In this document: one piece after another, positions 1-14,200 of the stretch
Layout: each line of letters begins with the position of its first letter
How positions within the stretch are numbered: position 1 is the stretch's first letter
Assembly (NCBI RefSeq): GCF_019399895.1
Contig: NC_091868.1
Span: 978,499 to 1,042,498, forward strand
Reading direction: 5' to 3'
Length of the DNA stretch: 64,000 nt
DNA from: Cardiocondyla obscurior
Taxonomy: Eukaryota > Arthropoda > Insecta > Hymenoptera > Formicidae
The notes under the pieces: generated by a model
What the model saw: only the letters and a program-made list of their open reading frames with translations
Database searches by the model: none
What the model was told of the DNA's origin: nothing
Translations under genes and position numbers: made by a program

Positions 1-417
1 TACATAAACTCTAAAAACATAATACAATTATTAGTTGATTTTTTTATTATGCATCTTTCGTCGCAACATTATCTTGAACTTAAATTAGTTTTATTACGAG
101 TCAAATTTATTTTTTATCATAATTATTTCGTTGAGAATTTGTTCCGTATCAGAGTAGTACAATTAAAATTCAAGGAATTACGGGATTTCATATGTCACAG
201 GGCTATAAAATTTAAACTAACAAAATGATCGAAAAAAGGCACGTATAATATATATCAAAACACATGTGTATTATGAACAATATTTTATTTGCATACACGT
301 ACATCTGCATATTTTATCGTAGAATCTCAACTAGAAGGACGATAAGGCAATTAGCATTGCGTCATAATAGTTTTGCAGCGTGTTTTCGCGCTCATTTTCC
401 TCCGCGTCGATTCTCGA
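1..417. other. Left flank and 3' end of the chemosensory protein gene
   Basis: AT-rich sequence with no recognisable gene. On the minus strand an AATAAA polyadenylation signal lies at 284-289, about 130 bp beyond the stop codon of the chemosensory protein gene, so part of this stretch is probably its 3' untranslated region. Nothing else is visible. Confidence 0.6.
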
Positions 418-1458
418 TTAGATCTGAACGCCTTCATTCTTCGCCATATCTTCATACTTCTTCGCAAAGGTTCCGTTCGGATCGTATTTTGCCTTCAATT
501 GGGTCCACATGTCGTTCTTATTCTTTATTAAGAATCTTATTACCTTCCTGACCGTCTTTTTCTGGTTTTCTGAGCATTTTGCACATTCAGTTTCTAGCCC
601 TTCAGTTATGTGTTCTGCAATAAATAATTATTTAATTAATAATGTTAAATATAATTTTGGCCAATGCTTGGTCTTGATAACGTCAGAATAAACCTTTAAT
701 ACAGGATATAATTAGCTATCAAAAAATATACTTAATAAAAAAAGTATAATGAAACATGATTAAAATGTTCTTTTTAACAAATTAAATATGTATCAGTAAA
801 GTGTAATTCGTTGAATATATGACTAAATATTACTCTTTCTCTCTGTTGAGGAAAAACTTTTTTTGAGCACATTTCATGAAGATAATTTACACAATCGTAA
901 ATAAATTTTTTGCACCTTACGTCACAGGTGTTACAAAGTTTCCCGTGCACGTAAGATACATTATGCTTTTAAAACCGCTTCTAAAAGAACAATTTTTTTT
1001 TCTTCTTGCGTACATTTTATTAATGCTCTTCCGGCGTCTTAAGAGAAATAATTATAAGATCTTTCGACTAGATATAATCAACATTGAAATCAATGCCACG
1101 CAAACTATTAAAGATGAATAATCTAATTAGATTCAACATATATTTATAAACATAGATAAAAACCTGCATTGCGTTTTGTTACGATTGGATGAAAAAAAAA
1201 AAAAGCCAAGTGACTCTGTTTCGGTGAGATAGAGTTACACGCGTACTTACTCTTTAATTCAGTGGCTTCTGCGGGGCACCTAACGTTAGGCTTGTCCAGA
1301 ATGCAGTCAATGTATCGCTTCAGCAATCGTTCATTATTAAGAATTTCGTCTACATCTATATTGTCAAATTTGTGCGTGTACTCGTCCGTCGCTTCGTCAT
1401 CTGCGTACACGCATATGACGGAAATAGCAACGACCAAACAAAATATTGCGAGTTTCAT
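418..1458 (-). CDS. Chemosensory protein (OS-D / CSP family), two exons
   Basis: The CDS joins 1251-1458 and 418-614 on the minus strand (134 residues). Splice sites are GTAAGT at 1250 and TTGCAG before 614, and the frame is kept across the phase-1 intron. The protein starts with a hydrophobic signal peptide (MKLAIFCLVVAISVICVYA) and then shows the four cysteines of the insect CSP family: a CILDKPNVRC pair, then 18 residues later a CAKC pair. The C-terminal half has the family's helical signature (KTVRKVIRFLIKNK, then WTQLKAKYDP). CSPs are small secreted all-helical carriers of lipophilic ligands, used in chemosensation, cuticle and development. The first two cysteines are separated by eight residues rather than the common six. 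The intron position after the second cysteine fits the family. Ligand and tissue cannot be told from sequence. Confidence 0.92.
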
Positions 1459-4400
1459 GACTGCAACACGGAAAAACGAAAACGAACGATTAATGAAAGA
1501 TTAATGAGCTGTCTTTCTTAAAGGATTGTGTAAAAAAAAAATTAATTAATGATAAAAACGATACTAAAATGCTACGATGACAAAAAATATCGAATGACGT
1601 GTGACGCATTAATATTCGCATTTTGATTAAACGCACTTGCGCGAGGAATGGATTCTTAGAACACGCGTAATTTTTCCTCAAGCAGAACAAGGAGTCAACA
1701 TGATGTTGAAAATGACATGAAAGTGTCTCCAAAATGATCGCTTTAATACCATTTCAATTAAATCAGTTTGCACTCCTTATTATGCTTGGATTTTTGGAGG
1801 AGTGTCACAAAGAAATTTTCACAGGTGTTAATAATCGGTGTAATGTTTTTTTTCTTTTCTTTTTTTTTTTTCTTTAATTTTATTTGAAAAACACTGATCG
1901 ATGGCGCGGACTCAAAGGAGTTCAGTGATTAAATTACTGCGTGGTCGCGTTTAATTTTTGAAGCGAAATGCTAACAAAACAACCGCACCGCAGCAGCTTC
2001 GGTAGACGCACGATAAATGCTCACCTAACACGTATTATTCGCAATCTGACGTAATTGTACAGGTACATACGAGTGACTTGAGTTTATATACGCGCAAAGA
2101 GACGAACGGTAGGGTGGGAATAGCATGAATTTGTTCTCCGAAGTCTATCATCCGCCAAGCACCTTCACCTTCGTACCCACAGTGGAAAATGCTCACCCGC
2201 GTCATCATGAGCTTCAATGACGCATTATTATTCTTTCCTTTTGTCGCTGAACAATAAAAAACTTGAACTTAAAAACGTAAGGTGATTTACCAACGAAATG
2301 TCATTACCACAACGGTTGTTTCTTATAATAAAATCTTTTACAATAAAATTGCCCCTATAACATATTCTATGCGCATAATTCATTACTCGTTTTCTGAGTA
2401 ATCATGCGTTACATATAGGTAAATAAAAAGAAAAATTTTTTCACCGAAAAAAATCCATAATCGATGTAATACATAGTTTTATTTGTCGCATTTGCGTACG
2501 AATTACTTAAATAATTGCGGTATAATCGAAGATCGACTATCCATTTACGTTTTTCTTGTCTTTAAAACATTTTCTTCGCTGATAAAAGAAATGTTACTTG
2601 AACGCATTAAAATTGTTATTCGAATAAATAATTAATATGATAATTAAATACAGCTTATTGAAAAACTAAACGAAATTAATATTCAATATTTTACAAAAAT
2701 TAAATGAATAACTCACACTTTCAGAGAATACTTGTTTTTCGAGTCACGTGCTTATAACCATCGTCAATGTTATTTTCGAATAAAATATCCAATTTTTTAT
2801 TTCTATTTTTTTAAGTAACGTTACCGGACAATTATAGTTTTTTTCAAGATTCGATACAATAGTTCATTTCTTCATTATATCGTTAACAAAAGCAATGCAG
2901 TATCTCAAGCTCGCGCGCGCACACAACACATTCACACACAAATTCGTGTAATTGCGTTCGAACTGAAATGAGTGTTATAGAAGTATAATTACTGCGCTGA
3001 TTCAAAGAAACGTAATAAGCGAGAAAAATATAATTGAAGGATATCAGGTAATTAGAAAAAAAACATCACAAAAACGTCACACGTTTTTAATTTAACAGCT
3101 TGATTAGCTACGACTAGTTGATCCTTTGATGTTTCAAGCCAACTGAGACTTATTAAAATAATAATTATTACCACACGCATGACTCACATAAAGCTTTATC
3201 TTTCTTGTTGTTAGGATCAATGTTAATTAATTTCGCGTCTGGAAGTGGAAACAAGGTGTAGTGTTTACAGAAATCGTCATACGAGTTTTTCTTAAATAAA
3301 AATATCGCATAATTTATTTAGCACAATATGTTCGACAAGAATCTATGTCGGGGTACATCGTAGTAAGTTGTAAAGAGCTAATTTTTTTTTTTCTGTGTTG
3401 TTCAATTGAGAAAATAGTGTGCACAATGTAAGATGCATGTCAAATATCGTACAATTTATTCTGGCTGAAGCCGGTACTTTATATGTCATTTTTTTTTTAT
3501 CCGACTACAGTTGTTCCATAAATATTTTCTATGACGAGATGAGAATTTCGATGTTGAAATATTATATATACATATATATATATATATATAGCTAATATAT
3601 CGATTTTATACACATATCGCGAGAAAACGACATTTTTAATCATTGATCTCTATTACTTCTACGCATAACGCTTATTAAAAAAATGTTATCCCAATGATAC
3701 GATTATGTACCACTACATATAGTCGAATAAACGATAAAGGGCTATTCATTTAGTATCTATACAAAATACGAGCGAATGTCTATACGGCGTCGCCCTATCA
3801 TATGAACATTTTTCTCTTTGCAACACATATCACATAGACATACACGCACAAACGCGTTCAGGTATATGCACACAAAGAGAAACTCTGGATATAACATTTG
3901 TCTATCTAGTTAAACCTGAGTAGGTCTTCGTATTATGTACAAATAGATTCTCTTTTACATCTAAATAATTAGATTTTATATATACACTTTACCGAGTAAC
4001 ACTATTTAAACTTACGTTAACATTTAATAAACATGTATGAAGATTTCGAGAGACAATCAATTTTAATATTTAATAAGTCATCATACGAGCACAAATTTTA
4101 TCAGAGTGTCTATTCATTCCTCGAATAAAAACTCTGAAAGCCCTGATTTACCAATAATTTTCTTATATTTTTTATCTGCATCTTAACGATCGAATCCAAA
4201 AAGATCATAAATAATCTGGACCTCTTTAAAATTATTGAAATTATCTATTGAAAACATATTTCATGAGATTCCTTCAAAGACTTATTTTTTTTTAAACGTT
4301 TGATAATATTCATTGATAAATTACTGTTATATCTTAGATAAAAGAAAATATGAATGCATTAAAGTGAAAATAAAGATAATTTTCCTCGATTATTTCTACA

Positions 4401-5654
4401 TATATTACAGAAATTTCTACACACCAGCTTTGAAATAAATTTCTTTATGCTTGTTACAAAGGCAGTTTTCATTATATCACAAAATTTACCAGGCATAATA
4501 ACAATTAAAGTTATTTTGTGGATTCTGATTTTTACAATAATAAAAAATAATTATGCTCTTAAAACATTTATTGAATGTTTTTTTCGTTCTTAAAAATTTA
4601 GTTAAAAATTTTGTATTGTAATAATGATAGCAATAATGAAAGAGAGAGTTTATGTGTCACAAAATTGTAATTTTTTGTGCCTAAAGCATATTATGTTAAG
4701 AAGATATTTTTTCTTGTCATATATACAAATATTATACAATTATAATAGACATCTTATCAAATACTGAACATTAATTAAACATGTCAATATACCATTCTTC
4801 GTCAATAAGGAATTTTAAACTAAATGAAAGAATCCTTCAATTATCAAATAAAGTATACAGCATTACGTACATATGTAATTATACGTATAATCATGGCTTA
4901 CATATACTTGGTATGGTATTTACGATGTGTATTATAACATATTTTAATAACACAAATTTTTCATGAAATCTTAAGCAAAATTCGGTATATTAGAAGAAAT
5001 TTTTAGGTAAAATAATAAATTTCTTCTACATATTATATCATTAGCCTTCGTGTATAAGTATTCTAATAGCAATTTATCTAATAATTATTATTATAATAAA
5101 GCAGTTAATTTCAATAACTTCATGAAATTATACTGATTTTAAACAAAGTTTCATATGTATCTTAGTATGTTGCTTTATGCATCGACATTTTATTAATAAC
5201 TAGAACAATACCCAAATAATTTTGATATTTCCTTATTAATATTAAAAAAAAAAAAAAAAAAATAATAATAATACGCGAAAAGCATTATCATACACATGGA
5301 AACAACACAGAGGAAGAATTAATTGAGCAATACGTGTTCTGGCTCTACGTAGTCAGTGCTAAGAAATTCTTTCAAATATTTTATTGAAAATAATAAGTAA
5401 AATATTTTAAACTTATAGCCAGCCTATAAGAAACACTACTAGAAGAACCAGCTTTTAAAAGCAAAAGAACAAAAAAACAAGATATTCCGAATTTATTATT
5501 GTAGAATTGGTTCTTTTTATAGACTTATCACAAAAAATAAATTGCGCCTGATAAATGTATCTGATCCTACCTTGAATAATTTATCGTGTTATATTGTAGC
5601 AATATCTCCAAGTGAAAGAATCGACAACAATATAACATATGTACGTATGCAATT
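1459..5654. other. Gene-free AT-rich interval with simple repeats
   Basis: I see no supported gene in these roughly 4.2 kb. The part next to 1458 should hold the chemosensory protein promoter. Simple tracts include an alternating CG/CA tract near 2910-2940, a TA repeat near 3564-3592 and an A run near 5245-5262. A minus-strand AATAAA lies at 5655-5660, so sequence above it probably belongs to the Ada2b 3' untranslated region. Short open frames here look random. Confidence 0.55.
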
Positions 5655-5660
5655 TTTATT
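5655..5660 (-). terminator. Polyadenylation signal candidate for Ada2b
   Basis: AATAAA on the minus strand, 140 bp past the Ada2b stop codon. It is the first canonical hexamer I see downstream; cleavage position is not known. Confidence 0.45.
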
Positions 5661-5799
5661 TATATATGTATATTTTTTTTTCTTTTTTTTTCTTTGTATC
5701 TACCTTATTTTAACTAAATCAGACTTAAAGATTTTAGTCATAGCTAAGATTAAAGATGACTTAGAGTGAAAAAATAATGGTGAATGCTTACATGTTTGA

Positions 5800-8700
5800 T
5801 CAATTAGCTGTAATCCAGCCGTTAGCTACTAGATAATGAAGAATTTTGCTTTCTGGTTCTGATTGAGGTATAATACTCGATCTTCTATTACCGTTTAAAT
5901 ATTCCTGGGACATTAAAAAAGATATTATTAAATTATAATTGTTACATCTACAAAAAAAAAAAGCAAATTATAATTGACGTCCATCACTTACTTGCAGTAA
6001 CAACGTTTTTTGAGTCAAATACTGAGTTGGTTTTAGATCAAGTTGAATACATAAAGATTTTTCTTGTTTCGTTAAAAGATGAGACGCAGCCTCCAATTCC
6101 ATATCCCGCTCTGAAATAGAAGTGTTTCCACCGCTGTAACCTTTTTCTTGTAAAGAATTGGGGCTGGAAGTCGATTGATTGGAAGTACTTGGATTGCTAT
6201 CCGACTCCGCCCATTGATTGGCTGGAGTCGTCGTCCGATTGTGACTGGTTTGACTGACTGTGGAACTGGCTAAGTCTTGCTTTATAGTGTATTTTCGGTC
6301 GATGGAAGAGTAACTTTTTTCTTCTTCTCTAAAAGAAAAAAGAGAAGGAAAATGCGTACAATTCTTTTAATTATATATAAACACACTTAATATTTAATTT
6401 TAGCATTTTAAAAATCTGACGAGTTTAATGTACTAATAAACAAATAATTAACAGTATTAATTTATTGCTATAAAATAAAAGAGCTTTGCAATACTTAACA
6501 GAGGAACCAATACTAAACAGAGAAACGACAAAGCAGACAAAATTTTTATTAAACATATAAACACAAAATAAATGAAAATATGCGTGTAACGATAAAAAAA
6601 AAAATAAAAAAAAGATATTTATAAAATTTATATAACATATATCATTTAACTATATAAATATAATATCTCACCTTCTTTTTGAGGTGCTGCGGTGTATTGG
6701 TGTGGACGGCCCACTGCTGCCCTAAGTGAAATGCAAACTGATACAATCTGTTCACAAATGCCTGGCAACACGCATCACAAACAGTAGAATTAGTTGAAAA
6801 GAAGCAAAAGCTAGTTTATACAATATAATTAAAAATCTTAGTTCTTCTTTTAAAATTTATTTTTATATAAATATACGAAGAGTGAAAACTAAATATATGT
6901 AGAATACAATTGCAAGTACTGTTAATAATTTCTTTTACATATCCGTTAAAATTTTATAAAAAGTCTCTAAAAATCATTTCGGTCTAAATGCGGAGGCTCG
7001 GACGCGAGGACTTTAAAGTACTGCCACAGAAGCAAGAAAGGAAGGATGATAAATAACGTAACCTAATCTAACTGGAAAATATAAATGTAAGTGAACCGGT
7101 AATACGCCGTCGGCCGTAAATCACTCAATTGTAATTATTACAAATTATTATAATTAACTAATGTCCCCGAATGTAATAACGCGCGCAAATTGGAATCTTC
7201 TAAAAAAACAGCGCGCGTATAGTTTCTTCTAGTATATGTAAAACAAATTTTTTTTTTTATTTAATATTTATAAATTAACAGAATTAAAATATAATAAATA
7301 TATCAATCGATAAAAAGCACAAAAATATTACTGTTTAATATTATTTTATATTTTAAGTGACAATGTAAATACATTGATATATACTTAGCTTTTGCATGCG
7401 TTAAATTTCTTGGTTATTCATTACTATCTCAGATTATTAAATACAATTTAGAGATAATAATGATGAGTGACCAGAAACCTTAGCATTTGGTAAAAAAAAA
7501 AAAAACTACGATAATTTGTCACGTTTATATTAATTAAATATGTGACTATCTTTTATATATATAACGAAATATAACAAAATTCCCATTCTACGTTCAGTGT
7601 TGTAATAAAATATTATAAAAATAGAAATGTATACTTACAGATTTTTTTTCAGTCCAATGATCCACTGTATCGTTTTGTTTTTGAGTTTGTGCAAGAACCT
7701 GCTCGAAATGAGCACATTCCTCGTGCCTTGTAATGCCATTCTCGCGATACCGATAAAGCTCCGAGAGCCGTAAGCGCAATTCTCTTTCTCTCTCAAGATT
7801 CGTTAGGAACTGTTCGTGCTCTTGGGCTGTGTAAAATTGTGCGAATACACGCATTCTGTCCCTAAATTCTCTGTATTAAATAAAAAAAAAATGCTTAATA
7901 CATTGAACAAAGACAAACAGAAGTAAAACAAAATTAATTTGTATAAAGCGTACTTTTCCTCTTTCGTCCACTTTTTCTTTACTCCTTTATCTTTTCTAGA
8001 TGATGCAAAGAAAGCAGATACAAGTTGGTAATCTCTTACGACGCGTTTTCGTCTGGCTCGCTCTCTAAGATTACTGGTATACATATCAACTTGTGCTAGT
8101 TTAAGTGCTATATCAAGATCATCGTCTTCGGCAGGATTCAGGAACAATGAAGAGACAAGAGACTCTGCCTCGTGATTGTAATCCTAAAAAAGTATTATAA
8201 TTATAAAACCGCATTTCTAAGGTAAGTTAGATTAAAATTCAAAGAATGTCTAATTTTACCCTCTCAAAATCATCTCGTTGGGGCATGTACCCCAATTGCG
8301 CAGCTTCTTCTGGGGTAATGTCTAGTGGTGGTAATTTAGATGTGAGGTCAGGCGATAGAGGACCATGATCAGATTTTGTCTGATCTGTAATATTTGGTAC
8401 GTAGCTATCTGTAGGTGGCCATGTGTGCTTTCCAATGTTACCATTGAGATACCTAGCTATATATTCTTCTTTCGCTTCTGTAATATAAAAAAATAATAAT
8501 ATATTGCCGATAGCTCAATAATAAAATAGAGTTAGCTGGTTTTATATTTTATAATTATTTATAAAATAATATACTGAAATCACCTTCTGGCGTACGTGTC
8601 TCAATGTGTTTACTTATATCCTCCCAGTTTCCAAAGCCAAATTGTTCAATAGCATCCAAAAGTCTCAGCTGCTCTCTAGCTGTCCAATTGCCACGGCCAT

Positions 8701-9687
8701 TGAATATGCTAATTGTACCAGAGTCCTAAATTAACATATCCAAAAGTATATTAATTTGCTGTTGCAGCACATAATTTGCAAATTATCTTTGTTTAGAAAT
8801 AATACATACCATAAATTGATAGGCATGATTATTTTTATGTTGACCTATTTCAGCACCAGCAGAAAAACACTGAAAGTACATGTATTGTATATAAATTTTT
8901 ATAAAGTTAAAAGATAACTGTTTTTGATAAATTTTATAACATAATTATATAACATAAAAAAAAAAACTATTAATATTGCCAATTTGATAAATATGCTCTT
9001 GGTGTACTCTTTTTAGTATTACATTATTAATTTTTACAAGTGTATGTTATATTGATTGTCAAACAATATTCTAAAACCTTAATTATAAAAGAAATAATTT
9101 ATTTAAATAATTTATATTACCATAAGATTACATCAAATTTAAGATATTTAAATATTCGCCGATATGCTCGCGCGTGTATTTTAAATTGCTACGTATTTAT
9201 TCATAGATTTAGAAGCAGATAAAAAAATCAGTAAAAATCATTAAAAAAGAAATAAAGAGTGAGGAACATGGAAAACGTAAAGGGAATGCAAACGCAATTA
9301 AAAAAATAACGTAGAAAATATATAATAAAAAGATAAATAATTTAAATAAATAAGAGAAAAATTAAACGAAGAAGGAAACGTGACACGGAAGAGAAGAGAG
9401 CGAGAATGCTGAAAGGTTAGGGGGAAGGAGGCGGGAGGAAAGGGTGTCGCGTGATCGAAAATGGTTATTCGAACGGTCGACCCACCTGCAGGCAAAGGTC
9501 GAATTCTGGGCACTCGATGCACTTGACGCGCAGCCCTGCGATGTCCTCCTGGCAATAGGTACAATTGTACTTGGCGTACAGATCTGAAAAAGCAAGACGC
9601 ATGAACATGACGTGCGAAAGGGACACGATCATAGGGCGTGGGCGCGGAAGCGCGCTCAACGCCAACAACGGTATACGCACCCGCCAT
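5800..9687 (-). CDS. Ada2b: Transcriptional adaptor Ada2b (SAGA complex)
   Basis: Ten coding exons on the minus strand: 9681-9687, 9486-9583, 8810-8869, 8584-8725, 8260-8477, 7954-8183, 7639-7870, 6672-6721, 5992-6328, 5800-5904, giving 492 residues in one frame. Residues about 5-55 form a ZZ zinc finger (YNCTYCQEDIAGL, then KCIECPEFDLC). Residues about 60-110 form a SANT domain (NWTAREQLRLLDAIEQFGFG). A central ADA2 region with many charged residues follows (FRDRMRVFAQFYTAQEHEQF). The C terminus is a SWIRM-type helical domain ending NGWITAN. Ada2 proteins stimulate Gcn5 histone acetylation; the b paralogue works in SAGA in the nucleus. The b assignment rests on overall resemblance to TADA2B and the absence of a linked Rpb4 reading frame. 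The first coding exon carries only seven coding bases. The Ser/Thr-rich stretch before SWIRM is probably disordered. Confidence 0.93.
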
Positions 9688-11219
9688 GATTGCTCTGCTG
9701 GATCCTTCCAGAGAAGACTCGGGATGACGTCACCGCATACCATCGAGGCTCCCGGGTGAATTCCGCGGTATCACGAGATAATAAAACGCGACGTCGTCGC
9801 CACGATCGTCATCTCCCCGCACGCGTGAATTCGCGCGAAACCGCGATTCTCTCTTTCTCTCACCCCCTTGCAAAGCCTACCGTTCGCCCGTATGCAGCAC
9901 TGCAGCGGCTTATTCAACAACCGTTGCAATATGACCGCCGATGGTGCTGCCGTTCTCTCTACCTCCGCTGTACCATAAATCTCTATATGACTTAGTTTCT
10001 ATCGAGGGCTAAGGTTGGTACCTTCGTCAGCGACATCGTCGGACGTAGCGATTGGCTACGGGATAGAAAATTTATAGACGGTGTCCATGGGTTTCGATCA
10101 TGGATCTTACGTCCATGACTCCGTGCTATACACAATTATACGCAGACTCGATTTGGGCTCCATTGGGCTCTGCTCCGTGCTCCGTGCTCCGTCTCCGATA
10201 GTCTCCGATCACTCTTTGATGTAGACTTTTTAAACCGCGGAACGTTCGAGGTAAAATAAATTAAAACTGAGTACATACGCATGTATGTACATACATACAC
10301 GTAATTATCAATATAAAAAAACGATTAAAAAAAATGTAACAAGTACATACCATGTAAGTGCACAAAATGAGGTAGATTTCTTGACGATTTAACACGAAAT
10401 TCGAGTATCTTTTCATCATGCAATTATTCCCATGTCTTTTCCAGATCGTCGTCGAACGTTTTCCCGTATATTTCATATTCGCAACGATGAAATAACGGTA
10501 ACGATGATTAACAAAGAGGTTGCGTCATTCAATATAATCAAGGAAAAAATTAATCTTTGCAAAATTTGACACGTTTATATACGTGCAATTCAGATGCAAA
10601 ATGGTGAAAAAACTGCAGTGCCTCGCGTGTAAGAATAACAGATTTGTGGAAAAGTGGCGTTATTTGTTAGGAAAAAAATAATAAAACAAAATTTGCTGGG
10701 TGTCTAACAAGTGATAAGGAAATAGAATACATTTAAAATGTCTCCCTGAGTGCATTTTGCATGCATATATTTTTGGTAATTCAGAGAATGATTGTTACTA
10801 GCAATTATAATTTTCTTTTTTACTTTTGACTTCAGAATTTTCCTTAATATATTAAATTTGAGTTCACTTGGAGTTAACACTCGTATTTATCTGACTTTTT
10901 TATTAATAAAATGTTCTTTCAATTCTGAAACAATACCAGATTTAAATTTACTCATGTAATATATTTTTTTTACTTTACTGGTAATTATACTTTAACGCTT
11001 CTGGCTCCTAAAATTTAATTAATTTTCTGTGTCACTTAAAATCTAAAGTTTCATAACTTTTATTAACTTTTCTTTCAGTTGGTATAATTTAACAAAATGA
11101 ATACAACGAAGTAATATACGGTGTTTTTCGATACATCAATGCAGTAGAGACAATTGTGATTGTGTTTAAATAATATATTTTTCAACACGATTTACATTTA
11201 TTACTGAATTGTAGGAGAA
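9688..11219. promoter_or_regulatory. Head-to-head interval between Ada2b and Trpm
   Basis: This 1.5-kb interval separates the divergent Ada2b and Trpm starts. The first 550 bp (9690-10250) are clearly more GC-rich than the surroundings and probably hold the Ada2b promoter and 5' leader. Short tandem copies of GCTCCGT occur at about 10170-10195. A splice-acceptor-like TTGTAG ends at 11214, just before the putative Trpm start codon, so a Trpm non-coding leader exon probably lies further upstream; I could not place it. Confidence 0.45.
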
Positions 11220-14200
11220 ATGGTTATCAAGAACAAATCTAGTCGTATGGTGAGTAATTATTTTTCGAAAGCACCTACAGCTAGATGTTTGAAAAGTTAA
11301 TCAATATAATTTATAAATAACTATGGGAATCCATGTAGAGTATATTTAATAATGTATCGGAAAAATATCAAGTTATTCATCTTTATTAAATTCTAAATAG
11401 TATGTTGTGAAAATGAAAGAGACTCGAGAGTGGCAATCAATACCCGGTACCATCACATGTAAAGTTTATAAAAATTTATAACACGTAAACTTTACATCGC
11501 TGTATTTTCTCTTGTAGAATATATCGAGAAATTATAAAAACATTTTTTTATATGAACAAAAATTAAAACTTTTTTTTAAGTCTACTCGGAATTTAATTAA
11601 TTCACTCTCGCTACGCGTAAGTTTGATAACCCTTGACGGGATTGTGCCTCTTAATTACGCACTGTTTTATATTTATGTCTTAATTTTTCAAATTATAGAC
11701 AACTGAGCGCAGCTGGATAGAGGCAACATTTCAAAAAAGAGAATGTGCAAAATTTATTCCAAGCATCGAAGACGAGCACAGGTAGGAAATTTTAATATGA
11801 AATACAATAAAAGTATATCCTGTATTTACAGAGTGTCCGAAACAAAGCGTCGCTCCTCAAAAATTACGGATGGACAAAAATTCAAGACAAAAAGTCTTGT
11901 ATTACACATGACGTATTTTATAATTATAGATGTTGCTGTGGTTATTCGTATACCCATCATTGTGGAACTGGGGCGGACGTTCAAAGTTACAATTTAGGCG
12001 AAAATAAGGAGAAGGAACGCGAACAATGGTCTCCAGTAAAAAATACTCGTTCTTTTCCCACCGATGCATATGGCACCATAGAGTTCCAAGGTGGTCCGCA
12101 TCCTACAAAAGCACAAGTATATATTTGATGTTTTAATATTGTTTTATCGTACATTGTTAAAGTAATTCTTTATTATACGGATTCTTAATAATTCATTAAA
12201 GACTCCCGATATTAGGAAAAATGAGAAAAAGTGTAATTAGGCTGTAAAAGTCAAATGCATTTAACTCTCAATTTAATTTATTGTTATATTTATGAATAAA
12301 AAAAGTATTATTTATTATGTATTGTCTACAGTATGTCCGATTGGCTCATGATACACGACCAGAACCGATTGTACAACTCCTTTGCCGAGAATGGAATTTA
12401 GGATTGCCTAAATTATTAATTACGGTCCATGGTGGTCGATCTAATTTTGAGCTTCAGCCAAGTTTAAAGAAAGTTTTACGCAAAGGTTTATTGAAAGCTG
12501 CTAAAACGACAGGAGCCTGGATATTCACGGGGGGAACGAACACAGGTAATAAAATGTGAAAAAAGCATACTTTATAATTTATTTTCTGTACATTGTATCG
12601 ATAAAATTCTAAAATGTTAATAACATACTAGTCACTATAGATTTTCATTTCTCTTTACATGCCGAGTGTATTAAATAGTGTTAATTTTTGTATTAATCGT
12701 TTACGTGTTTTAGGTGTTACACGACAGGTCGGTGATGCACTGTTGTTGGAACGTTCTCAACGACAGGGTCGCGTAGTAAGCATAGGTATTGCTCCGTGGG
12801 GAGTTTTGGATAAAGGCCACGAATTAATTCGTCGTGGTGGAGAAGTATCATACGATTGCGTCTCTTCACCATGGTAATATTATTCTTTATAATACAAAAA
12901 TATATGCTGCTTTCTATTTACATCAAAGCGCATATAATTCTCATTGATGACGTTATTATTCTATTTTCGTTATTTAATAAATGTTAAGAGAAGATAGAAT
13001 GACGTCACAAGTGAAAATTAGATATCTAAGTTTTAATGTAAATGGGAACCAACTATTATTAAAACATTATGTGCAAAAGGCTAAAATATATTTATATATA
13101 ATTTTACAGGACTAAGTATACAGTATTAAACAATCGGCACGCTTACTTTTTATTGGTGGACAATGGCACTGGTGGCCGATATGGCGCAGAGATTGTTTTA
13201 CGCAGAAGATTAGAAAAATATATTTCAAATCTAAAATTACAACCATGTAAGCTGTTACAATTTGTATATACTATCATTTTATAATTTAAAACTCTAACTT
13301 ATCGATGGTTTCAGATACACATAGTAGCATACCAGTAGTCGCGCTAGTCATCGAAGGTGGAACAAGTACAATTCGTGCAGTTTTAGAATACGTGACCGAT
13401 GATCCGCCTGTACCTGTGGTGGTTTGCGATGGTTCGGGACGTGCAGCTGATCTAATTGCTTTTATGCACAAGTAACAGCACGTTTAAATAGTATTCACAC
13501 ATCCACATATAAGTTAAAAAACATTTAACTCACATTCTACTTATATATTATTTATTTTTAAGAAATATATTTTTAGGTGGAGAGACGGGCAGACTGGTGA
13601 AGGAGAAGGACCGCTAGACGGTGTTAAAGAACAGGTTTTGGAAACTATTAAGCGTACGTTTCAAGTTTCTGCCGAGCAAGCGGGTCAACTTTGTTCAGAA
13701 CTCTTGCAATGTACACGAAAAAAACATTTAGTATGTATCACTCAATATTTCTATAAAAAATTAAATTAAGTTTTATGGAAATATTGAATTAAAAAGGTTT
13801 TTCTAAATAAAAGTTATATTTTTATAGATTACTGTGTTCAGAATATCGCAGGACAGACCGCAAGAACTCGATCAAACGATATTGACAGCCTTGTTTAAGT
13901 CCAAGCAACTATCGCCGGCCGAACAGTTGTCGCTTTCTCTAATATGGAACCGCGTGGATATCGCTCGAAGTGAAATCTTTATTTACGGTCAAAAGTGGCC
14001 GCCTGGTGCTTTAGAACAAGCTATGATGCAAGCGCTTCAGCACGACAGGATAGACTTTGTAAAACTTCTATTGGAAAATGGAGTATCCATGCGGAAATTT
14101 TTATCGATACCTCGTCTTGAGGAGCTATATAATACAGTAGGTCAATTTTATTTTTGTAACGATAAATTTCCTTGGTAAACATATTAAATATGGATAAACC

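Noticed and set aside
9298..9743. Several overlapping frames around the Ada2b first exons
   Set aside because: Only the 98-nt ZZ exon (9486-9583) and the 7-nt ATG exon are supported by splice sites and family sequence.
11457..11497. Perfect 12-bp inverted repeat (ATGTAAAGTTTA) with a 17-nt loop in a Trpm intron
   Set aside because: Too short and AT-rich to separate from chance, so not listed as an element.
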